A stretch of 64,000 nucleotides of DNA. It comes from Glycine soja. Its lineage: Eukaryota; Streptophyta; Magnoliopsida; Fabales; Fabaceae. The notes beneath the pieces were generated by a model, which saw only the letters and a list, made by a program, of their open reading frames with translations, made no database searches and had not been told where the DNA came from. The position numbers and the translations under genes are program-made. Each line of letters opens with the position of its first letter. Position 1 is the stretch's first letter. Location of the stretch: NCBI RefSeq assembly GCF_004193775.1, contig NC_041008.1:41635136-41699135 (forward strand), read 5' to 3'. Of this stretch, positions 55,870-64,000 are shown piece after piece.

Positions 55870-57670
55870 TCTATCTTTATACAAACAAGGCTCTGCCTTG
55901 GCTGACGTGTCACTTATAGTATATGTTATTATAAAATTTATTGACTTTTCATATTTATGTTTGTCTTTTTAATTTTTCAAATATTTTTTGTACATAGCCT
56001 CTAACAAAGAAAATAAATATCATGATTACGGGAAGTGTAATAGCCTCGCAATAAATATACAACAGTCTTTCCATAATAAAAGTCTAGCATAGGAAGTGAA
56101 AAAGATTATCATTATATTCATAACAAATAATAAAAGTCTAGCATGGGAAGTGAAAAAGATTATCATTATGATACAGTAATATGCACTAATCAGCAATAAA
56201 TATGGATGATGCACGGGAAGTGTAAAAGCCTAGCGCTTAGTATACTAAATACATTATTAACTATTCATTATAACTGTTCACCCCCAACTATTGAATAATC
56301 AAGGAGTTTTAAGTTTTTATACTCGAGTGTTGGTACTATTTTGTCATACTTTCATTTTTGTTCATTGTATCTGTTCGTGAACCTTCTCCATCATTATATG
56401 TGTTCATGAATCTGTTGAGATCTCCATTATTTCTATTTTTGTTAATAGTAATTGTAAGTATTTTTAAACATTTTTCTTCGTTCACTTATAGTATATGTTA
56501 TTATAAGATTTATTGACTTTTCGTATTTATGTTTATCTTTTTAATCTTTCAAATATTTTTTGTGCATAGCCTCTAATAAAGAAAATAAATATCAACAATT
56601 ATGGGAAGTGTAATAGTCTCACAATAAATATACAACCGTATTTTCATACTAAAAGTCTAGCACGTGAAGTGAAAAAGATTATCATTATATTCATAATAAA
56701 TAATAAAAGTCTAGTACGGGAAGTGAAAAAGATTATCATTATCATACAGTAATATGTACTGATCAGCAAACAATAAATATGGTTGATGCACAGTACAAGC
56801 ATAACACTTAATATACTAAGTACATTATTAACTATTCAGTATAACTGTTCATCCCCCAACTATTGAACAGTATTCGAGGAGTTTTAAGTTTTTATACTCG
56901 AGTGTTGGTACTATTTTGTCATGCTTTCATTTTTGTTCATTATATTTATTCATGAAATCCATCATTGTATCTGTTCATGAATTTGTTGAGATCTTCATTA
57001 TTTTTATTTTTATTAATAGTAACTGTAAGTATTTTTAAACATTTTTCTTCGTGTGAAAATATTTATTATTTAATAAAATAAATATACGTTACTAAGAACA
57101 ATTTAATAGTGGTGGTACATACTATATAGTAATATGTTATTAAGATTTATGATTTTTTCACTTATGGTATATGCTATTACAAGATTTATTGATTTTTCCT
57201 ATTTTTTATGTTTATCTTTTTAATCTTTCAAATATTTTTTTACATAGCCTCTAATAAAGAAAATAAATATCAACTATTACGGGAAGTGTAATAGCCTCAC
57301 AATAAATATACAACAGTATTCATAATATTTCTTCTAGCACGGGAAGTAAAAAAGATTATCATGATACTGATTAGCAATAAATATGAATGACACATGGAAT
57401 TTTTTGTACATAGCCTCTAATAAAGATTATCATTATTTATTTTTGAATTATAATTTCATTAACTGGCCTTATTTTCTGTCATAGTACTTTGAATTGTAAT
57501 TTCATTAACTGGCCTTATTTTTTATCTTTGTAATCTGAACCATATTACTGGACTATATGATTATTTGTTATTTTCTTAAATATACAAGTTAATTTTTTTT
57601 ATATATTCTTAAATATTAGTAATACTTAAAAAAGTTAATGTAATATTCAAATAGTAGTATGAGTCCGCAG
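55870..57670. repeat. Tandem repeat array, period ~575-680 bp, 2.5 units
   Basis: CACTTATAGTATATGTTATT opens units near 55910 and 56483, and CACTTATGGTATATGCTATT opens the third near 57159. Each unit holds CATAGCCTCTAA.AAAGAAAA and GGGAAGTGTAATAG.CTC, with GGAAGTGAAAAAGATTATCA sub-repeats in the first two. The left edge has TCTATCTTTATACAAACAAG at 55873, similar to 51595. No gene is seen. Confidence 0.85.
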
Positions 57671-58357
57671 AAAAAGACTCCTCCAGCAAAGAATTGCTCA
57701 CGTGGGCTTTGGTCAAAGTTGCGCATTCGGTGATACCGTGCTTGTTCTTGGAAACCATGGTAGAAGAAATTCAACTTTTTTCCTCTATCAGCAGATGACG
57801 AGTGTGTAATTGTTCAATTTTCAAGCATTCTTTCAATAAGTTATAAATTTAGACATCACAGAATAATTTATAATTTTTTTAATAACATTTAAGGGTAAAG
57901 GTGTTCGTAAAAAGTGAAAATCAAACAGAAAATATTTTCTTTATCTATTATTATAAATTAAATTATTTAATTTATTTTATAACCATCATGATTTGGACCT
58001 ATGACCATTGGGTAGTACCTAAAATGTTTACACAAAATTCGATCCTTTAAGTTAATATAATTATAAGATTGGTTTTCAATCTATAATTAAAAATTATCAC
58101 TCCTTCCGAAGACCTGATTGGATAATAATATATTCAGTATGTTCAATTTATTTATTTAAGATAATTTTCATTTATTTATTTTATTCCTTTTATATTTTTT
58201 AATCCATCCTGCTGCCCACGCCAAAAAAATATCCATCCTTTTGCCAATTGCGCATTGTTTCACGTGGTGATTGATTCTCAGACCTATATCTACAAGACTA
58301 CAAAGCTTTCCTCGCTCACTCTGGAGGAAAGGTGAACTGCAACAACGAGAACCACAC
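57671..58357 (+). promoter_or_regulatory. Upstream region of CYP89A copy 3, with a G-box
   Basis: A perfect G-box, CACGTG, lies at 58261-58266, about 92 bp before the start codon. A TATA-like CCTATATC lies at 58283-58290, and GGTCAAAG near 57712 is a W-box-like motif on minus. This region does not match the promoters of copies 1 and 2. G-boxes are bound by bZIP and bHLH factors, so light or stress control is possible but not shown. Confidence 0.55.
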
Positions 58358-59860
58358 ATGGAAACCTGGTTCATCATCCTCGTCTCCCTCTCTCTCTGCA
58401 TCCTCATCAGAGCCATCTTCTCCCTTAACAAAAAAACAATCACCACCCCACCAGGCCCTTCCAACATCCCAATCATCACAAGCATCTTATGGCTCCGAAA
58501 AACCTTCTCCGAACTCGAGCCAATCCTCCGATCCCTCCACGCCAAATACGGCCCCGTCATCACTCTCCGCATCGGCTCCCACCGCGCCGTCTTTATCGCC
58601 GACCGCTCCCTGGCCCACCAAGCCCTCATCCAAAACGGCTCCCTCTTCTCCGACCGCCCCAAAGCCCTCGCCGTCAGCAAAATCATATCCAGCAACCAGC
58701 ACAACATCAGCTCCGCCTCCTACGGTGCCACGTGGCGCACCCTCCGCCGCAACCTCGCCTCCGAGATGCTCCACCCCTCCCGTGTCAAGTCCTTCTCCGA
58801 AATCCGCAAGTGGGTCCTCCACACCCTCCTCACGCGCCTCAAATCAGATTCATCACAATCCAACAATTCAATAAAAGTCATCCATCACTTCCAATACGCC
58901 ATGTTCTGCTTGCTCGTTTTCATGTGCTTCGGTGAACAACTCGACGATGGGAAAGTCAGAGACATCGAGCGCGTGCTGCGACAAATGCTTCTGGGCTTCA
59001 ACAGGTTCAACATCCTCAATTTCTGGAACAGAGTCACGCGGGTCTTGTTCCGCAAACGTTGGAAGGAGTTTCTCAGGTTCCGCAAGGAGCAAAAGGACGT
59101 GTTTGTTCCGCTTATAAGAGCCAGGAAGCAAAAGCGAGACAAGAAAGGTTGTGATGGCTTCGTAGTTTCCTATGTTGACACGTTGTTGGATTTGGAGTTG
59201 CCTGAGGAGAAACGCAAGCTGAGCGAAGAGGAAATGGTGTCGCTGTGCAGCGAGTTTATGAACGCGGGTACGGATACTACTTCCACGGCGTTGCAGTGGA
59301 TAACGGCGAATTTGGTGAAGTACCCGCACGTGCAAGAAAGGGTGGTGGAGGAGATTAGAAACGTGTTGGGTGAGAGTGTGAGAGAAGTGAAAGAGGAAGA
59401 TCTGCAGAAACTTCCTTATCTGAAAGCTGTGATTTTGGAAGGCTTGAGGCGACACCCGCCAGGACACTTTGTTTTGCCGCATGCTGTCACTGAGGACGTA
59501 GTTTTTAATGATTATTTGGTCCCTAAGAATGGGACGGTGAATTTCATGGTGGCTGAGATGGGGTGGGACCCTAAGGTATGGGAGGATCCAATGGCATTTA
59601 AGCCAGAGAGGTTTTTGAATGATGAAGGGTTTGATATAACTGGAAGTAAGGAGATTAAGATGATGCCATTTGGTGCGGGGAGAAGGATTTGCCCTGGCTA
59701 TAATCTGGCTTTGCTTCATTTAGAGTACTTTGTGGCTAATTTGGTTTTGAATTTTGAGTGGAAGGTTCCAGAAGGATTGGATGTGGATTTGTCCGAAAAA
59801 CAAGAGTTCACTGTGGTGATGAAAAATGCATTGTTGGTTCATCTTTCTCCTAGGATCTAG
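58358..59860 (+). CDS. Cytochrome P450, CYP89A type, copy 3 (intronless, 500 aa)
   Basis: The start chosen is METWFIILVS at 58358, which aligns with the other copies. The frame is open back to 58271, but those 29 codons are not hydrophobic and have no match in the paralogues. The membrane anchor is about residues 4-22, the hinge PPGPS is at 31-35, the C-helix WRTLRR at 126-131, the I-helix AGTDTT at 303-308, and K-helix EGLR has E361 and R364. FKPERF follows at 414-419, and the heme loop PFGAGRRICPGY has ligand Cys445. All standard residues are intact, including HPPGHFVLPHAV in substrate-recognition site 5. It is 17 kb downstream of copy 2 on the same strand. The reaction is not assignable beyond a plant A-type microsomal monooxygenase. 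Confidence 0.95.
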   Translation: METWFIILVSLSLCILIRAIFSLNKKTITTPPGPSNIPIITSILWLRKTFSELEPILRSLHAKYGPVITLRIGSHRAVFIADRSLAHQALIQNGSLFSDRPKALAVSKIISSNQHNISSASYGATWRTLRRNLASEMLHPSRVKSFSEIRKWVLHTLLTRLKSDSSQSNNSIKVIHHFQYAMFCLLVFMCFGEQLDDGKVRDIERVLRQMLLGFNRFNILNFWNRVTRVLFRKRWKEFLRFRKEQKDVFVPLIRARKQKRDKKGCDGFVVSYVDTLLDLELPEEKRKLSEEEMVSLCSEFMNAGTDTTSTALQWITANLVKYPHVQERVVEEIRNVLGESVREVKEEDLQKLPYLKAVILEGLRRHPPGHFVLPHAVTEDVVFNDYLVPKNGTVNFMVAEMGWDPKVWEDPMAFKPERFLNDEGFDITGSKEIKMMPFGAGRRICPGYNLALLHLEYFVANLVLNFEWKVPEGLDVDLSEKQEFTVVMKNALLVHLSPRI

Positions 59861-60299
59861 ACTCTGTACCCATCCCATTGTAGAACAATAATAAATTATC
59901 TATTAATGAGACTATAAGAGGTTGGGAATAGTATAAATTGGAATTGATAGATACTATTTTCCATTAATGCAAGTGTGGTCTATTGGTTTTTACTGTGTCT
60001 TGAGTTTTACATGAACCATCCAAGAAGATTCTCTGCTGCCGTTGTGCATAGCATAGAGTGAGATCTATGTTGTGTTTACTTTTGAGAAGTTCTGTCTTGC
60101 ACTTTGTAAGTTGATGAGCAGTTTCATGCAAGATTTTCACTGTGGAATCCATCACTTTGATTCCAAGTGTAGGTATATAGATCGTAAAGTTAGAAGTATA
60201 ACTTAGTCATTACTGGTTAGCCAAATGGAATGAAAAATAGTTTGAAAGAGGAATTTTGTTTGTCCAAAGCAAATAAATGGAACATAAAAAAATGGTTGC
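59861..60299. other. 3' flank of CYP89A copy 3
   Basis: It includes an AATAATAAAT-type polyadenylation signal near 59887 and the block TTGTGCATAGCATAGAGTGAG (60043) shared with 33431. No gene is seen. Confidence 0.6.
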
Positions 60300-60681
60300 A
60301 CTTCATAAAAAAAAGAGAAGGATATTACAATTCTATAAGAAGAAAGAAGAGAAATTCTCTCTTAAAGAGAGAAGGATATTACAATTGAAGTCCATGGATG
60401 AACTCTTAATGGATTTGCAAGTGTTTGTCCAAGAGTTTCTTTTGAGAGAGCATTTGACAATGAAGTTCTCTTGGAATCTCTCTCATTCATTTTGTGTCCC
60501 AAGTCACTTATTTATAGGCCTTCAATGACTATTCAAAAATCTCTTGAACAGATGTGACCCTCAGGAGTTATTTTCTGAAGAGTTGTGAATCTTGGAAGTT
60601 ATTTTCTGAATTTTTGAATTCTTGACTTGGATTAAACTTGAGAAGTGCTTATCTTTGGCATCATCAAAATCATGTATACAT

Positions 60682-60863
60682 ACATTCACATTCTCCCCCT
60701 TTTTTATGATGACAATCAAGTGATTTCCTTTCGACATCATCAAAATAATGGCATAATCCACATTCTCCCCCTTTTTGATGACGACGCTCATTATCCAAGG
60801 CTTGATCTTTTTGACATCATCAAAATCTTCATGACTTACATTCTCCCCCTTTTTGATGATGAC
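60682..60863 (-). repeat. Triplicated polypurine-tract module
   Basis: CATTCTCCCCCTTTTTGATG-type sequence followed by ATGAC or ACGAC occurs at about 60686, 60762 and 60840. Each of the last two is preceded by GACATCATCAAAAT, a step of about 78 bp. On minus each unit reads AAAAAGGGGGAGAATG followed by a TTTTGATGATGTC match to the start of the LTR. Confidence 0.8.
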
Positions 60864-61259
60864 AACCAACTGTAGGTTAAGAGCAACAACAACAAAAAAA
60901 TATACATTTGTATATAGTTTTACTCCCCCTTTGTTTTGCAATGATTGCTTATACGAGACAGTTGAAGATTTCATATATAAAAAGCTATCTCATAAAGATT
61001 TCATATATCTTTTATGTATTTCTCCCCTTTTGTCAACATCAAAAACAAATTATGAATAGAGAAGAGAAAAATGTTACTACTTGTTACAATGTATGATAAT
61101 CAAGTGATACCAAAAGAAGGCATTAAAACAATCATTCAATATTAATCAAGCAAAAACAAGTACTATAACACATCAATCAAACACAATCAAATACAATCAA
61201 TCATCAAACATTTCAAATCAAATTAATTAAATTAACAATCAACTAACTATGCACGATAA

Positions 61260-61620
61260 TTTCTATTAAAAAAATTCAAATTTCAAATTTCAAATTTTAT
61301 ATTTTAAATTTTAAATTTCAAATTTCAACTTCCAACTTCAACTTCCAGTTAACTTCCCCTTCCAACTTCCAACTTCCATTTCCAACTTTCAACTTCCACT
61401 TTTAACTTTTAACTTCCAATAACTTCCATTTCCAACTTCCAACTTCAACTTCCAGTAACTTTCACTTCCACATTTTAATTTCAAATTTCAAATTTCAATT
61501 TTAAAATTTAACTTTTCAAATTTCAATTTTCAAATTCAAATTTCAAATTTCAAATTTCAATTTCAAAATTTCATTTTCTAAATTTGAAATAGTTTTTTTA
61601 AAATATGAAACTAATTTGAA
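61260..61620. repeat. AAATTTC / AACTTCC low-complexity array
   Basis: Near-continuous variants of a 6-7 bp unit (CAAATTT, CCAACTT, CCACTT) form a strand-biased pyrimidine-rich tract on +. It lies inside the deleted copia-type element. The flanks (61100-61260 and 61620-61860) are AATCAATCA-type repeats. Confidence 0.8.
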
Positions 61621-61859
61621 AAGTTTAATACATTCTTTAAAGACAATAAAAAATTCAATCAGGAACAATCATACAATTAATCAAATATAAAATATAATCA
61701 ATCAAACTAACAAACATTGAATATCAATCAAGCAAAGACAGTTACATCATCAATCAATTATCAAACACAATCAATCAAATTCAATCACAATCATCAAGAA
61801 CAGTCTAAACTCAAGTAGAAAACAAACATCAAAAGTAATCAATCAAAGACAAGTGATTT

Positions 61860-62535
61860 GTTGGTATCATTTGATATCACTTGTTGGACTTGTTGATCAA
61901 GTGGCCTTTGTTATCTCCATAAATCATATATTCACTTTTCTTAAGATTCACTTTTCTTAGGGAGAAATGTGGCATTTGTTTGTTGTCTTCATAAATCACA
62001 TATCCACTTATCTAGGGGAGAAATATGAATAAACTTTGATGCATGTCATGTGTTTGGAGAAATTGCTATCAATGTATCTACTTTGCTCTTCTCCGTTTTC
62101 ATAATCTTTCATCATGATACCCAAACTTTGATTTTATTCTTTGAATCACTTGAAGAATTTATGACATTATCTTCCCAAGTGATGTATCCTTTCTTTTCTT
62201 TCTTCTCTTTGAAATTCCTCTTATCAGATTTTTCATTCTTCTTTTGAAGACATGATAATTGAATCTCATGTGCTCAGCATTTTGGGGCTAAGGAAGAATC
62301 TTCTTCTTTCTTCTTTCATCATCATTCCATTCTTTAATTTTTATTTACATAGTTGCATTTCTCTCTATCATTGTAGGAATAAAGAATCAAATGCAATGGC
62401 TTCCCATATCTTTAAATCTATGGCTTCTATAAAGATCTGCATTTGAGTTTTCCAATAATGATAACCCTCATCATTGAATATCAAAGGCCTATTAATAGAA
62501 TTTCCCTAAGGAAATGAAAAGTTAGATGATGTCAT
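61860..62535 (-). pseudogene. Ty1/copia gag relic
   Basis: The minus strand starts at 62535 with MTSSNFSFP, a stop, then NRPLIFNDEGYHYWKTQMQ and IFIEAIDLKIWEAIAF. This is the conserved N-terminus of plant copia gag (FNGxNYxYWKxxM type). Further on, in other frames, KKGYITWEDNVINSSSDS matches the acidic linker seen in soybean SIRE-like elements (recall). Several stops and frameshifts make it non-functional. Confidence 0.8.
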
Positions 62536-63263
62536 ATCTATTCTTGATGTTTTTTAAACTTTATACAAGAATCTTGTTCTAATACCACTTGTTTGACTAG
62601 AGGTCTCAATAACTTAAAAGGGATAGACTCAGAATGCAAAAGAAACAACAATCAATTTAATAATGTTCTTTAAACATACAAGACAAAATTGATTGCAACA
62701 AAATAAATGAGATAAGGGAAGAGAGAATGCAAACACAGTTTTATACTGGTTCGACAAAGTCGGTGCCTACGTTCAGTACTCAAGCAACCCATCTGAGATT
62801 TTCTTTTCTCTTTGTACATTCCTTTACAACTTCTGAACCACATAGGGACAACCCATCTCTTGTGTTCAGAAATTCTTACAACTTAAGAGACCCTCGGTCC
62901 CTTAATCAATTTCTTTGTATAAGAAGAAAGAAGAGGAATTCTCTCTTGAAGAGAGAAGAATATTACAATTAAAGTTCATGGATGAACTCTTAATGGATTT
63001 GCAAGTATTTGTCCAAGAGTTTCTTTTGAGAGAGCACTTGACAATGAAATTCTCTTATAATCTCTCTCATTCATTTTGTGTCATAAGTGACCTATTTATA
63101 GGCCTTTAATGACCATTCATCAATCTCTTGAATGTGACTCTCAATCGTTATTTTTTCTGAAGAATTGTGACTCGTGGGAGTTATTTTCTAAATTTTTGAA
63201 TTCTTGACTTGAATTAAACTTGAGAAGCATTTATTTTTAACATAATGTATATATACATTCACA

Positions 63264-63657
63264 TAAATTAGTTGGTATTTAACATTTATTTACTCATGAT
63301 AACAACTGTTGTCCCAATAATAATAATAATAATACAATAATCCATAACCCTCTATTATTGCACCCTCCCCTCCCATTTCATTTTTAACCCATTTTGCATC
63401 AACATTTCATTTCATACAATGTAGTGTATAAGACGGACCAATTTAATCGAATTAATGCAAGGTGGAGAGAGATCTAATGGTATAATTGGATAATCTTCAC
63501 AGAGCCGCATATATTAGTTATTATGCATACATTTAGTAAGTTGAAGAAAGTGCCGATGATGCCGTACTCCAAAAACATGAACGAGGAAGCCAAAGCCAAA
63601 GCCAGAAAACCCAAACCACCGACTTTTGTTTCCCGTTTCAGCACCACTTTCTCCGCA
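63264..63657. other. Upstream region of the GT47 gene
   Basis: Non-coding, with an (AAT)n microsatellite at 63319-63335. The leader contains in-frame ATGs at 63523, 63556, 63559 and 63577 ahead of the chosen start, so part of it may be translated. Confidence 0.5.
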
Positions 63658-64000
63658 ATGGCTCGAAAACCCCTTCTCAAGCAAACCCTAGCCACACTCT
63701 TCCTTCTCTTCGTCCTCTACGCAATCTTCAACGCCTTCTTCCAGCCCACCGATTCCTCCGCCTTCGACGCCGCCGCCACCTTCTCCTCCGCCTCCTCCGT
63801 TCTCCTCTCCGGCGCAACCACCAAATCCCCCGCCATCAATGTCTTCCTCTACGATCTTCCCCGCAGGTTCACCTCCGACGTCATCCATCACCACGCGCTG
63901 GCGCGTGGTGGCGCCTCACGCGCCACCCCTGATGACGACGCGGCGGCGCCCAAGTACCCCGGCCATCAGCACATGGCGGAGTGGTACCTCTTCGCGGATC
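63658..64000 (+). CDS. Exostosin-family glycosyltransferase (GT47, ARAD-like), 5' part only
   Basis: The open frame continues past the window edge, with 114 codons visible. MARKPLLKQ is followed by one hydrophobic segment (about residues 9-28), the signal anchor of a type II Golgi membrane protein. A short low-complexity stem comes next, then NVFLYDLPRRF (61-71), the start of the exostosin domain. KYPGHQHMAEWYLFAD (99-114) is characteristic of the arabinan arabinosyltransferase-like ARAD clade. Such enzymes are thought to extend pectic arabinan in the Golgi. The start at 63658 is chosen because the anchor follows at once. An in-frame ATG at 63559 (33 codons earlier), or others to 63523, would give a longer basic cytosolic tail. 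It is unlike the neighbouring P450s in base composition (GC-rich). Confidence 0.88.
   Translation, partial: MARKPLLKQTLATLFLLFVLYAIFNAFFQPTDSSAFDAAATFSSASSVLLSGATTKSPAINVFLYDLPRRFTSDVIHHHALARGGASRATPDDDAAAPKYPGHQHMAEWYLFAD

Larger units (their letters stand above)
60300..63263 (-). mobile_element. Ty1/copia-type LTR retrotransposon, mostly deleted (sense strand minus)
   Basis: The right LTR, 62590-63263, is complete (TGTTTGACTAG...ACATTCACA). The left LTR, about 60331-60690, lacks its first ~320 bp but ends with the same ACATTCACA. They share long stretches such as CATGGATGAACTCTTAATGG. Next to the right LTR on minus is AGTGGTATTAGAACAAG, a primer-binding site for initiator Met tRNA. Next to the left LTR on minus is AAAAAAAGGGGGAGAA, a polypurine tract. 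The ~1.9 kb interior keeps a gag relic and low-complexity DNA but no pol, so it depends on other copies or is dead. It is related to the solo LTR at 33976-35653. Confidence 0.85.

Noticed and set aside
58271..58357. N-terminal extension of CYP89A copy 3 (29 extra codons).
   Set aside because: The added residues are Arg-rich, not an anchor, have no counterpart in copies 1 and 2, and contain the probable G-box-proximal leader. The start at 58358 aligns with both paralogues.

Overview
The window is plant nuclear DNA, almost certainly from a legume and most like soybean (inference from the families and repeats recognised, not from a search). It is AT-rich, gene-poor and heavily invaded by transposable elements. 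I support five host protein-coding genes, all on the + strand: a five-exon calcyclin-binding-protein (CacyBP/SGS-domain) gene at 13307-15434, three intronless cytochrome P450 genes of the CYP89A type at 29414-30910, 40014-41528 and 58358-59860, and the 5' part of a GT47 exostosin-type glycosyltransferase (ARAD-like) that runs off the right edge from about 63658.

Layout. 1-12640 is a nest of dead transposons. A + strand LINE is split by a 1.1 kb LTR-like insert and by a 6.2 kb PIF/Harbinger element that carries decayed transposase and Myb/SANT genes. Next to it lies a - strand LINE ORF1 relic, itself split by a hAT deletion derivative and a SINE-like retroposon. 13048-15434 is the CacyBP gene with a housekeeping-type promoter. 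15980-26471 is a locally duplicated non-coding segment in three copies, with Harbinger-type, CACTA and hAT insertions that allow the events to be ordered. 26490-29218 is low-complexity DNA and element fragments.

29219-59860 is the CYP89A array, spread over 30 kb by later insertions: a TIR element, a solo LTR, CACTA pieces, Ty3/gypsy and LINE fragments, a composite Ty1/copia element, and long tandem repeats at 51.9-57.4 kb. 60300-63263 is a Ty1/copia-type element with degraded gag and two LTRs. 63658-64000 is the GT47 start.

The P450 copies descend from one gene and share their 3' halves closely. Copy 2 is a mosaic: its promoter and first ~95 codons match copy 1, while the codons that follow match copy 3. 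Copy 2 also has a changed substrate-recognition loop and an altered heme-loop residue. I saw no wholly new system. The most notable items are this mosaic gene, an exact Harbinger insertion that can be read from the restored LINE frame, a three-LTR copia composite, and the duplication and insertion history at 16-26 kb. No CRISPR array, operon or prokaryotic signal is present, and I recognised no tRNA or rRNA gene.
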